Assembly: GCA_017555465.1 (NCBI GenBank)
Contig: JAFZGH010000182.1
Coordinates: 1-14,981 of the forward strand
Reading direction: 5' to 3'
Origin: Akkermansia sp.
Lineage (GTDB): Bacteria > Verrucomicrobiota > Verrucomicrobiia > Verrucomicrobiales > Akkermansiaceae
DNA length: 14,981 nt
Part shown: positions 6,431-13,365 of the stretch, piece by piece
How positions within the stretch are numbered: position 1 is the first letter of the stretch
Layout: each line of letters opens with the position of its first letter
Notes under the pieces: generated by a model
The model's input: only the letters and a program-made list of their open reading frames with translations
Told to the model about the DNA's origin: nothing
The model's database searches: none
Made by a program: the position numbers and the translations under genes

Positions 6431-7432
6431 ATGATGAACCTGCCTATCCGTCCCCGCCGCAATCGCAAATCGGCCGCAGTGCGTGGCCTTATGCGCGAGA
6501 CAACGCTTTCTGCTGCCAACCTGATTTATCCCATGTTTGTGCAGGAGGGTGAGGAAGATACGCCCATTGAATCTCTTCCGGGCTGCACGCGCTGGGGCGT
6601 GGCTGGTATTGTGGGCGAATGCAAGCGTCTGTATGAGCTCGGCATCCCCTGTGTGGATTTGTTTGCCGTGGTGCCGGAGGAGAAAAAGGATGCCGCCGGC
6701 TCCGAGGCATGGAACCCGGAGGGCGTGGTGCCGCGTGCTATCCGCGCCATCAAGGCTGCGGTGCCGGGGCTGTGCGTGATGACCGATGTGGCGCTCGACC
6801 CCTTCAATACCTATGGGCAGGATGGCATTGTGCGGGAATATGAGGATGGTTCGTACGAGATTCTGAATGACGAGACAGTGGAGGCGCTGTGCCGCCAGGC
6901 TCTGTGTCACGCCCGCGCCGGGGCTGATATCATTTCCCCCAGCGATATGATGGACGGCCGCATTGCCGCCCTGCGTGCGGCGCTGGATGCCGAGGGCTTT
7001 TCGCATGTTTCTCTTATGAGCTACACGGCAAAGTATGCCTCGGCATTCTATGGCCCGTTCCGCGGGGCTTTGGGGAGTGCTCCGAAGTTCGGCGATAAAA
7101 AGACCTACCAGATGGACCCTGCCAATGTGCGCGAGGCGCTGCGCGAGGCTGCGTTGGATGCTGCCGAGGGAGCGGATTTCCTGATGGTGAAGCCTGCCAC
7201 GTTGTATCTGGATGTGATTGCTGAGATGCGCCGCGCCACCACGCTGCCGATTGCCGCTTACCATGTGAGCGGTGAGTACCTGATGCTCAAGGCTGCAGCG
7301 GCTTCCGGCTGGCTGGATGAGAAGCAGTGCATGCTCGAAGCGCTGCTGAGCATTCGCCGCGCCGGTGCCGATATGATTCTGACCTACGCTGCGCCGCAGG
7401 TGGCAGAGTGGCTGCGCGAGGAAACGCTGTAA
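6431..7432 (+). CDS. hemB: Porphobilinogen synthase (delta-aminolevulinic acid dehydratase)
   Basis: Condenses two 5-aminolevulinate molecules to porphobilinogen, the common precursor of heme, siroheme and corrinoids; cytoplasmic. 333 residues from ATG 6431 (or 6434), matching the family size. The N-terminal arm has RPRRNRKSAAVR. Active-site lysines are Lys201 in SYTAKYASAFYGPFR and the Schiff-base Lys254 in FLMVKPATLYLDVI. The metal region reads DVALDPFNTYGQDG without the zinc-binding cysteines, so this is the magnesium-dependent type known from Pseudomonas. SPSDMMDGR, YQMDP and YHVSGEY are also typical. The frame opens at 6368, but the extra 21 residues (MIADSMGC...) overlap the promoter and are not family-like. 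The next gene begins right after the stop, suggesting a two-gene operon. Confidence 0.96.
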   Translation: MMNLPIRPRRNRKSAAVRGLMRETTLSAANLIYPMFVQEGEEDTPIESLPGCTRWGVAGIVGECKRLYELGIPCVDLFAVVPEEKKDAAGSEAWNPEGVVPRAIRAIKAAVPGLCVMTDVALDPFNTYGQDGIVREYEDGSYEILNDETVEALCRQALCHARAGADIISPSDMMDGRIAALRAALDAEGFSHVSLMSYTAKYASAFYGPFRGALGSAPKFGDKKTYQMDPANVREALREAALDAAEGADFLMVKPATLYLDVIAEMRRATTLPIAAYHVSGEYLMLKAAAASGWLDEKQCMLEALLSIRRAGADMILTYAAPQVAEWLREETL

Positions 7433-8500
7433 GTGGCTATGGCACGCCGTCGTAAAATGCCGCGCAAGGATGCGCTGCTGGTTTTCCTGGTGCTGCTCGT
7501 CGCCGGGTTGCTGGTGGAGCGTTTCGGTGGAGATGATACGATCCTGCGCTGGCTGGGTGCGCCACCGCCTGTGCAGCAGGAGGAATATGTGCCCACGCTG
7601 GGAGCTGCCACACTCACTGCCGAGGTCGCACACACCGCGCCACTGCAGAAACAGGTGGACATTGCCGCCATTCCCAAGCTCGGTAAGCCGGTGCGCTTTC
7701 TGATGCACAATGTGCAGAATTATTTTGTGGAGGGAGAGGCGTACCGCTCCCGTTATGTCCTGAAGCCGAAAGCGCAGGAGTCGCGTGATGCTGTGGCTGC
7801 GTTGATAGCAGAATCCGGGGCGGAAATCGTAGGCCTCATTGAAATGGGAGGCCCGGTGGCTTTACAGGATTTGCGGAAACGTCTGGCGGAGTATGGTAGG
7901 GAATACCCCTATTTCCGGGTGCTGCCGCGCCAGGGAGAGGATCGCGCTTTGGCGGTTCTTTCGGTATACCCAATTGTACAGGATAACTCGCAGGAGAATG
8001 TGAAGCTGCACCAGCAGAAGCGCCGCAAGATGCTGCGTGGTATTCTGGATATCACCGTGCAGCTGGAAGATAAGCGCCTGTTCCGCATCGTCGGGGCGCA
8101 TCTCAAATCCCGCGTGTCGGACAACGAGGGCGCTGCCACCGCTCTCCGTAAGCAGGAGGCCTACACTCTTGCGCAGCATATTCAGCACATCTCCCGCACG
8201 CAGAAAGGGATGCCTTTGCTGGTGTTCGGTGACTGGAATGACGGCCCGGCTGATGCGGCACCGCAGATGCTGCAGCAGGGGCTTTCGCAAGATGCTGCGC
8301 TGCGCCGCCTCTCTCCGAAAGATTCGCGCGGTGAGGAATGGACGCTTTATTACAAGCGGGGCAAAGAATACTGCATCTATGACCAGATTTTTGTAAATCC
8401 CACTCTCCGCGAACGCATGCGTGGGCAGGGCGGTATTGTGGATGCTCCGGCAGCTTCAAAGGCCTCTGACCACCGTGCTCTCTGGTGCGATTTAAGGTGA
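7433..8500 (+). CDS. Membrane-anchored endonuclease/exonuclease/phosphatase-family protein
   Basis: 355 residues from GTG 7433. A basic N-terminus and one hydrophobic helix (about 13-30, DALLVFLVLLVAGLLVERF) anchor it in the inner membrane, with the catalytic domain probably outside the cytoplasm. The EEP fold motifs occur in order: FLMHNVQNYF (Asn near 93-96), LIEM with metal-ligand Glu137, GAHLKSR with His223, VFGDWNDGP with Asp267 and Asn269, and ASDHRAL with the catalytic Asp346-His347 pair. The substrate (nucleic acid, phospholipid or inositol phosphate) cannot be told. Start choice: the GTG directly follows the hemB TAA, and GAGGAA at 7418-7423 sits 9 nt ahead, one of the few good Shine-Dalgarno sites here; ATG 7439 is an alternative. 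It is probably cotranscribed with hemB. The 65 nt after its stop show no clear terminator. Confidence 0.88.
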   Translation: MAMARRRKMPRKDALLVFLVLLVAGLLVERFGGDDTILRWLGAPPPVQQEEYVPTLGAATLTAEVAHTAPLQKQVDIAAIPKLGKPVRFLMHNVQNYFVEGEAYRSRYVLKPKAQESRDAVAALIAESGAEIVGLIEMGGPVALQDLRKRLAEYGREYPYFRVLPRQGEDRALAVLSVYPIVQDNSQENVKLHQQKRRKMLRGILDITVQLEDKRLFRIVGAHLKSRVSDNEGAATALRKQEAYTLAQHIQHISRTQKGMPLLVFGDWNDGPADAAPQMLQQGLSQDAALRRLSPKDSRGEEWTLYYKRGKEYCIYDQIFVNPTLRERMRGQGGIVDAPAASKASDHRALWCDLR

Positions 8501-8565
8501 ATGAAAGTTGGTTTGTTGCGGCTTCCTGATGCTTGCGAGGTATGAGAACTCCGGCGGTCTGATAT

Positions 8566-9306
8566 TTACAGGGTGAAGTGAAGGGTGGTGAGAACTCGAG
8601 ACTCGCAGGGAGAATTGTTTCTGCGGGCGGGGTGAAAATGCCAGTGTCGGAGTACCCAGCGGAGGGCGTGGCGGTCGAGGGCGGAGTTGCCGCTGCTTTG
8701 GGTGATTTCTCCGCTGGAGGGGGAGCCATCGGCGGCAACACTGATGGTGAGACCGACGCTGCCTTGTACGCGCCGTTGGCGCAGCTGGGCTGGGTACGGG
8801 GGCTGGGGACAGCGTTCGTAGGCGGGTGGCGTGTAGGTGCTGGCGGCTGGTGGACTGGCGGCGGCCGTGCTTTGCCGTGGTCGGGGGGCTGGTGTTGCCT
8901 GTTCCAGGGGCTGGGCGGCAAGCAGGGCATCAGCATCGGTTTCGAGAGTGACGTCGTCGGATTCGATGTAGGGTAAATCGGGTAAGTGGGGTGGATTCAT
9001 GCTGGCCAGGCTGGGCCACTGGAATAAGCTGGGTTCTGTTGCTTCAGCGGCCCCGCAGGATACCCGGACGGGGGTGAGCCGGGCGGGTTGTTCAGCAGGG
9101 GGGGCTTCTTCTTTACCTTCTGCAGGTGTGAACACAACTCCGGTAAAATTGCAATCGGTACTGCCGCAAGGCTGGAGCAGCGGGGTAACCCACGCCCAGA
9201 GTAGTATTCCCAACCAAGGCGGCAGGACCAGGACGAACGAGCGGCATGCCAGCAGCTGCCGCTGCTGCGCGAGTTTTGTCGCGGGAGTGTGGATGATGTG
9301 TATCAT
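8566..9306 (-). CDS. tonB: Energy transducer TonB
   Basis: TonB carries proton-motive-force energy from ExbB/ExbD to outer-membrane receptors. 246 residues. One N-terminal membrane helix (about 24-44, FVLVLPPWLGILLWAWV) is followed by a Pro/Ala-rich periplasmic linker (about 60-160). The C-terminal TonB domain (163-246) shows YPAQLRQRRVQGSVGLTISV, ADGSPSSGEITQSSG and ALRWVLRHWHFHPA. Start choice: ATG 9306 overlaps the stop of the upstream binding-protein gene as ATGA; a longer frame to 9357 would run into that gene and add non-typical sequence. As the last gene of the riboswitch operon it is probably a private partner of the receptor encoded two genes upstream. No exbB or exbD is in the window, so these must come from elsewhere. 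Confidence 0.92.
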   Translation of the reverse strand: MIHIIHTPATKLAQQRQLLACRSFVLVLPPWLGILLWAWVTPLLQPCGSTDCNFTGVVFTPAEGKEEAPPAEQPARLTPVRVSCGAAEATEPSLFQWPSLASMNPPHLPDLPYIESDDVTLETDADALLAAQPLEQATPAPRPRQSTAAASPPAASTYTPPAYERCPQPPYPAQLRQRRVQGSVGLTISVAADGSPSSGEITQSSGNSALDRHALRWVLRHWHFHPARRNNSPCESRVLTTLHFTL

Positions 9307-11057
9307 GCGGGATCCGCTACCCAGAAGAGGTGTGCATCCAGCGCGTCGTAGCACCACGGGCTGGGTGGAATGTGCAGGTGCGGCTGGTGGATGAGGTAGA
9401 CTCGGTTTTCTTTCCAGCCGGGCAGCCAGATGGCGTGTTGGTAGACGAGCACATCGATGAGCGCGAGATTCCCGGCGGTGGGGGCTTGCTCGTATTGCGC
9501 CAGTGCGGCGTTCATATCGGCAGCATCCAGCCCGAAGGGTGATGTTTCGGGCTCGGCTCGCGGGGAGAAAAATTGCTCAGGCGCGGGGGATTCAGGGGCG
9601 GGCATGGCCCAGAAAACGAGTTGGTGGCTGCGTTCCAGCAGCCGGCGCCGGCTGGTTTGCCAGGGAACGGGCTCTGGGGTTATTTCTGCACCGCAGTCAG
9701 CTGCGCTGCGAATGAGCGGGGCGAGCAAGGTGCTGATTTTTTCGTGAGGAGTGTAGAGCAGGGAGACGCTCAGTCGGGTGCCGTCAGCGCGGCGTAGAAT
9801 GCCGTCCGGCCCCGGGGTGGTGTAGCCTGCCCGGGCAAAGGCCTCTCGGGCTGCGGCTGGATTGTATGTATATTGGGGCGTATTCTGCGGAGTATGTGCG
9901 CCATAGCCGGAGTGGAAGGTGGTGAGCCGTTGCCCTTCGCCACGCATGATGAGTTGCATTCCGGTATCCATGTCCATGGCCTGCAGTAGCCCTCGGCGAA
10001 GTTCCACATTGGGCAGGGTGCGAGTGTTGAGCGCAATACCGTAGGGCGGAAGCGGGTATTCAGCATCGTAGATGGTTCGGATGAGCCCCTCGGTGGGTTC
10101 GGCGCGTTCCTGCCATGCGGCGATGTTGCGGGTTTGCAAGGCATCGAGCTTGCCGTGTAGCAGGAATTCCCACACCTGCGCCTCGCTGGTCAGGAAATGG
10201 TATTCGAGCGTATCGGCATTGAAACGGTGCCGGCAGAACGGCAGCGTTTCGCCCCACCATTGGGGAATGCGCTGCAGCTCGATACGCCGTCCGCGTTCTA
10301 CGCCTCGCACGCGGTATGGCCCGGTGGCCGGGGGTATACGCTGTGCGTAGGTCTCACGGTAGCGTGAGTTGAAATCGCGGTAAAATGCAGGTTCGGCAGG
10401 CATCAGCAGTCGGGCCGCTGCCAGGGGATCTGCCTTGGTCCGCATGGTGAGGGAAAGGTGCTGGGCATCGTGCACCCGCAGGGCGGAAGCGCCCTGCATC
10501 AGCGCTTCATATTCCGTGCAGCGCTGCTCGGCCTGCAGCAGCGCGGCGAGCAGGTAATCCCCGGCGCGCACGGGGCGCCCGTTGTTGTAGCGCGCTGCAG
10601 GATTGAGCCGGAAATAGATGGTGTTCCCCACGACGGCCCAGGCCTCTGCTACACCTGCGGTTATTTGCTGGGTCAGTGGGTGCTGTGCCACGAGCGGGAT
10701 TTCCGTGGCCGCCTGCAGGTTCAGGTGGAAAAACTGGGCATTACAACCGCCAAAACGCAGAAAGTGCGCCGGGAAGGGGCCAGCGTTGCTCAGGCGTACT
10801 CGCCCTCCTTTTTGGGCGGCGATATGGCCCACGGGCGGGTGTTCCCCGGCGTTCTGCCACGGAATATCGGCTGTCAGCGGGGCGTCAAGTTCAAGTGATA
10901 GCCCGGCTACCCGGCCGAGCCTCTGGGCGAAATCGGCCGGGTAGGGGGCTGGCGCACAAGCTTCCTCTGCCGGGGCAGGCGATGCTGTCTGCCGGGTGGT
11001 GCTCCACCAGGCAAGTGCGGCTATGACCAGCAGCAGGATGGCAAGCGCTCGTTTCAT
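9303..11057 (-). CDS. Family-5 extracellular solute-binding protein (SBP_bac_5)
   Basis: 584 residues of the cluster-C binding-protein family that serves ABC importers for oligopeptides, nickel/metallophores, heme or microcin C. The N-terminus MKRALAILLLVIAALAWW is a signal or membrane-anchor helix with no lipobox Cys. Family features are NTIYFRLNPAARYNNGRPVRAGDYLLA, ATGPYRVRGVERGRRIELQR with WWGE, the NTRTLPNVELRRGLLQAMDMD helix, and YNPAAAREAFARAGYTTPGPDGILR, closest in style to YejA/OppA. Position is unusual: it lies between a BtuB-like receptor and tonB under one cobalamin riboswitch, joined by TAATG upstream and ATGA downstream. That suggests a corrinoid, cobalt or metallophore ligand, but this is inference. 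No permease or ATPase is encoded nearby. Confidence 0.88.
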   Translation of the reverse strand: MKRALAILLLVIAALAWWSTTRQTASPAPAEEACAPAPYPADFAQRLGRVAGLSLELDAPLTADIPWQNAGEHPPVGHIAAQKGGRVRLSNAGPFPAHFLRFGGCNAQFFHLNLQAATEIPLVAQHPLTQQITAGVAEAWAVVGNTIYFRLNPAARYNNGRPVRAGDYLLAALLQAEQRCTEYEALMQGASALRVHDAQHLSLTMRTKADPLAAARLLMPAEPAFYRDFNSRYRETYAQRIPPATGPYRVRGVERGRRIELQRIPQWWGETLPFCRHRFNADTLEYHFLTSEAQVWEFLLHGKLDALQTRNIAAWQERAEPTEGLIRTIYDAEYPLPPYGIALNTRTLPNVELRRGLLQAMDMDTGMQLIMRGEGQRLTTFHSGYGAHTPQNTPQYTYNPAAAREAFARAGYTTPGPDGILRRADGTRLSVSLLYTPHEKISTLLAPLIRSAADCGAEITPEPVPWQTSRRRLLERSHQLVFWAMPAPESPAPEQFFSPRAEPETSPFGLDAADMNAALAQYEQAPTAGNLALIDVLVYQHAIWLPGWKENRVYLIHQPHLHIPPSPWCYDALDAHLFWVADPA

Positions 11058-12997
11058 TAATAAGTGAAGGTGAAACCACCGTAGAAGGATGTGCCCGGAG
11101 CAAGAATATCGCCCGAACCGCTGTCGGTCACAAACTTCTCATCCGTCAGGTTTTCCACGCGGGCGTGCAGCTTGAGGTGCTCATTGATGATGTATTCCGC
11201 ATAGCAGCGCAGAGTGCAGTAGGAATCCATTTTGGAGGCGTCCCAGTCCCGGCGACCGGTGGCGGCAGCTCCACCGAAGCCAACGGTCAGACCTTCCAGC
11301 GGGCTGGTGTGGATGTCAGCACTCCATACCTGGCGGCAGCTGTCCGGCAGCGGGGCATCGTTCTGGTCCTTGGGCTGGGCGTAGGTGAAAGCCAGGGTGT
11401 AGCCCGTGTGCCAGGCGTCTCCCAGTTCTGCATTCAGCACAATTTCCACACCCTGGCTGGTCCAGTGCCCAGCCTTATTGATGTAATAGTTCTCTCCATT
11501 TCTTGTTTCTGTGGTGATGCCGTCTTTCGTCTGTTCCCAGAACAAGGTGATGGTCAGGGTGTGCGCATCACCCAGCTGCTGTTCAATGCCGAAATCCGCA
11601 CTCCAGCTGGTTTCGCATTTGAGTCGGGGATTACCATGGTAGTAATCCATGCCGTATCCCCACCAGGAAGGTATTGCTATTACGCCGTGGCTTCGCTGAA
11701 AGGAACTAGGGCTGCGGTAGCCTCTGCCAAAGGAACTGAAGAGGCGGGTGGTATCGTCATTAAAGCTGTAGGAACTCGCGGCGCGCACTGCAGGCATGGC
11801 ATTGTGGATGCTGCTGTAATCCAAGCGAGCTGCAAGGGAGTTTGTCCAGTTGCTGGAGGGCTGGTAGATATGCTCCACGGCCAGCGCATATACATTTTCC
11901 AGGGTCTTCTGGAGCTTGTCTGAATTATTGTCGTACTGGCTGCGAGTCCACCGGAAATGGGCCGTTGTTGTGTGATGTTTGCACCAGTGCAGTGCATTTC
12001 GCCATTCCACCTGTACGTTGCGTAAATCAGAATTGTAACCCGTTCCCAGCATGTTGTCTGCTCCGTAGTACCCACCCATCAGACTTGCCGTATAAAAGTT
12101 GCTGATTTTGCTTTCTATTTTGGCTGTTATCAGGTTGCTGCGGAATTTGTACGGCATGGGTTCTCCCCATGCGGAGGCATAGTTGTAGCCGTAATGATAT
12201 TCAGCATCTTCCCGTCTGTAGGTGGTGGTGAAAGTGGTGTTTTCGTTGAGCTCGTAATCCAGTCGCAGAGCTTGGGCAAAATTCTCATATTGGCCAATTT
12301 CCGGGGTTTCTGGGCGGGTGCCGCTGGCTGAACGGATATCGTTATCCGTGCTTTCATAGGTGCTGGAGAGGAAGAAATGCAGTTTATCCAGCTGGCCCTG
12401 CGTGGCGATATTTGAGGTAAAAGCATTGTTGCTGCCGTGTTCCTGGAAGATGCGGAGACTGGGCTTTCCTTCGCCGCGGGGCGTTTCCATGAACAGAACT
12501 CCGCTGATGGCGCCTCCGCCGTAGCTGGCAGCCTGGGCACCACGCAGCACTTCCACCTTGCCGAGGTCAAACAGATTGCTGCGGGCAATGATGTTGGAGG
12601 TTACCAGATTGTTACCATTGCTCGTGTTAGCCAGCATACCATCAATCATGGGCAGAAGGTAGGAATCTTTCGCCAGCCCGCGAATAGTTGCCTTGGAGAC
12701 ATTGCCCCTGCCGTTCAGACCGCCGCCAGGTGTCACAAACACGCCGGGAACGGTGGTAAGTGCTTCGGTCAGGGAATAAATGCCCTCCTTTTCCAGCTGG
12801 GGAATATCCAGTACGGTGACCGAGCAGCCAGAGCTGTCGTACGGAATGGCGGTGCCGCTGTGGGCTGAGACAGTGATGGGCGCCAGTTCTGTGATGGGCA
12901 ATTCATCCGCCGCAAGGGCGGGGGACAAGCCTGCCAGCAAAAGGGCAGGCACAACGCGTGTGATGCTCCGGGGAGGAGCCGGTGTTTTTCTATTCAT
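11057..12997 (-). CDS. btuB: TonB-dependent outer-membrane receptor, BtuB-like (corrinoid uptake)
   Basis: A 646-residue TonB-dependent receptor. The signal peptide (MNRKTPAPPRSITRVVPAL to SPALA) is cleaved near residue 29-30, followed by a likely TonB box around ELAPITV. The plug domain (about 45-180) shows TVLDIPQLEKEG, LTEALTTVPGVFV, ATIRGLAKDSYLLPMIDGM and KVEVLRGAQAASYGGGAISG. The rest is a 22-strand-type barrel with Tyr/Thr-rich strands, the late motif LHARVENLTDEKF, and a terminal Phe-Thr-Tyr suited to BAM insertion. Assignment to vitamin B12 uptake rests mainly on the cobalamin riboswitch just upstream; the protein alone would only say TonB-dependent receptor. Start choice: ATG 12997 heads the signal peptide; the open frame to 13228 is riboswitch, not protein. 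Its TAA overlaps the next gene's ATG by one base. Confidence 0.88.
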   Translation of the reverse strand: MNRKTPAPPRSITRVVPALLLAGLSPALAADELPITELAPITVSAHSGTAIPYDSSGCSVTVLDIPQLEKEGIYSLTEALTTVPGVFVTPGGGLNGRGNVSKATIRGLAKDSYLLPMIDGMLANTSNGNNLVTSNIIARSNLFDLGKVEVLRGAQAASYGGGAISGVLFMETPRGEGKPSLRIFQEHGSNNAFTSNIATQGQLDKLHFFLSSTYESTDNDIRSASGTRPETPEIGQYENFAQALRLDYELNENTTFTTTYRREDAEYHYGYNYASAWGEPMPYKFRSNLITAKIESKISNFYTASLMGGYYGADNMLGTGYNSDLRNVQVEWRNALHWCKHHTTTAHFRWTRSQYDNNSDKLQKTLENVYALAVEHIYQPSSNWTNSLAARLDYSSIHNAMPAVRAASSYSFNDDTTRLFSSFGRGYRSPSSFQRSHGVIAIPSWWGYGMDYYHGNPRLKCETSWSADFGIEQQLGDAHTLTITLFWEQTKDGITTETRNGENYYINKAGHWTSQGVEIVLNAELGDAWHTGYTLAFTYAQPKDQNDAPLPDSCRQVWSADIHTSPLEGLTVGFGGAAATGRRDWDASKMDSYCTLRCYAEYIINEHLKLHARVENLTDEKFVTDSGSGDILAPGTSFYGGFTFTY

Positions 12998-13018
12998 TTC
13001 TGTGTTGGCCGTTGAACT

Positions 13019-13035
13019 GGCGGTGCATCGCCGCC
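13019..13035 (-). promoter_or_regulatory. Short hairpin between riboswitch aptamer and btuB start
   Basis: GGCGG and CCGCC (13019-13023 with 13031-13035) enclose a 7-nt loop 21 nt upstream of the btuB ATG. No U-tract follows, so it is not a terminator. As part of the expression platform it would act on translation, though no clear Shine-Dalgarno sequence is there to be masked. Confidence 0.4.
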
Positions 13036-13042
13036 GTGTGTC

Positions 13043-13214
13043 GTGGCGAATCCCCATGGCTGGCATTCCGACTGAGTGCGCATGCTTGCGGCATGGCCCA
13101 ACACGGTTGCGGCACAGCGACGGATTCTCACCGTCTTTCCCATCTATTTCCTGCGGCATCCCGCCGCCTCCCGGAGACTCTACGCACAGGTGATAACCCA
13201 GTGCGGTACGCCAC
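13043..13214 (-). ncRNA. Cobalamin (adenosylcobalamin-type) riboswitch
   Basis: On the minus strand the conserved core appears in order: GGGAAAGACGGTGAGAATCC (GGTGAGAATCC at 13122-13132), GCTGTGCCGCAACCGTG (13102-13118), and the B12 box AGTCGGAATGCCAGCC (13058-13073). A closing P1 helix, GTGGCG with CGCCAC (13209-13214 with 13043-13048), frames about 172 nt. It lies in the leader of the receptor/binding-protein/tonB operon, 45 nt before the receptor start. Cobalamin riboswitches normally turn expression off when B12 is plentiful. No intrinsic terminator separates the aptamer from the start, so control is probably translational or Rho-dependent. Confidence 0.95.
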
Positions 13215-13265
13215 CTATCTAACCACACTCCGGGAAGTAAGACAAGCGAAATGCCTTGATTTTTT

Positions 13266-13271
13266 AATATA
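13266..13271 (-). promoter_or_regulatory. Possible -10 box of the cobalamin operon
   Basis: TATATT on the minus strand would start transcription near 13259, about 45 nt ahead of the aptamer's P1 helix. No convincing -35 is visible at correct spacing, so this is only a position-based guess. Confidence 0.25.
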
Positions 13272-13273
13272 AC

Positions 13274-13303
13274 TTGACTTTCGACAGAGAATTTTGTTAT
13301 AAG
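13274..13303 (+). promoter_or_regulatory. Upstream candidate promoter of ugd
   Basis: TTGACT (13274-13279), an 18-nt spacer and TATAAG (13298-13303) give a good sigma-70-type match with a predicted start near 13310 and a leader of about 56 nt. Confidence 0.5.
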
Positions 13304-13330
13304 GTCTCAGAGTCACAGCGCGCTGTTATC

Positions 13331-13339
13331 TGTTATAAT
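13331..13339 (+). promoter_or_regulatory. Downstream extended -10 promoter of ugd
   Basis: TGTTATAAT is a perfect TATAAT (13334-13339) with an upstream TG, the extended -10 pattern that can work without a -35. The predicted start near 13346 leaves a 20-nt leader with no clear Shine-Dalgarno. Confidence 0.5.
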
Positions 13340-13365
13340 TTTCTAATCAGCATCAATACGGGTAT

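Noticed and set aside
6290..7708. 472-codon open frame on the minus strand across hemB
   Set aside because: HemB motifs on the plus strand are unmistakable. The antisense product is His/Gln/Arg-rich without family features and also overlaps the ankyrin start.
8501..8565. Terminator between the EEP gene and convergent tonB
   Set aside because: No stem with a T-run could be found in these 65 nt, so none is claimed.
12998..13228. N-terminal extension of the TonB-dependent receptor by 77 codons
   Set aside because: This stretch is the cobalamin riboswitch; the real signal peptide begins at 12997.
13217..13239. TTGTCT-17-TTAGAT as promoter for the cobalamin operon
   Set aside because: The resulting start would fall inside the 5' strand of the aptamer's P1 helix, and the -10 match is poor.
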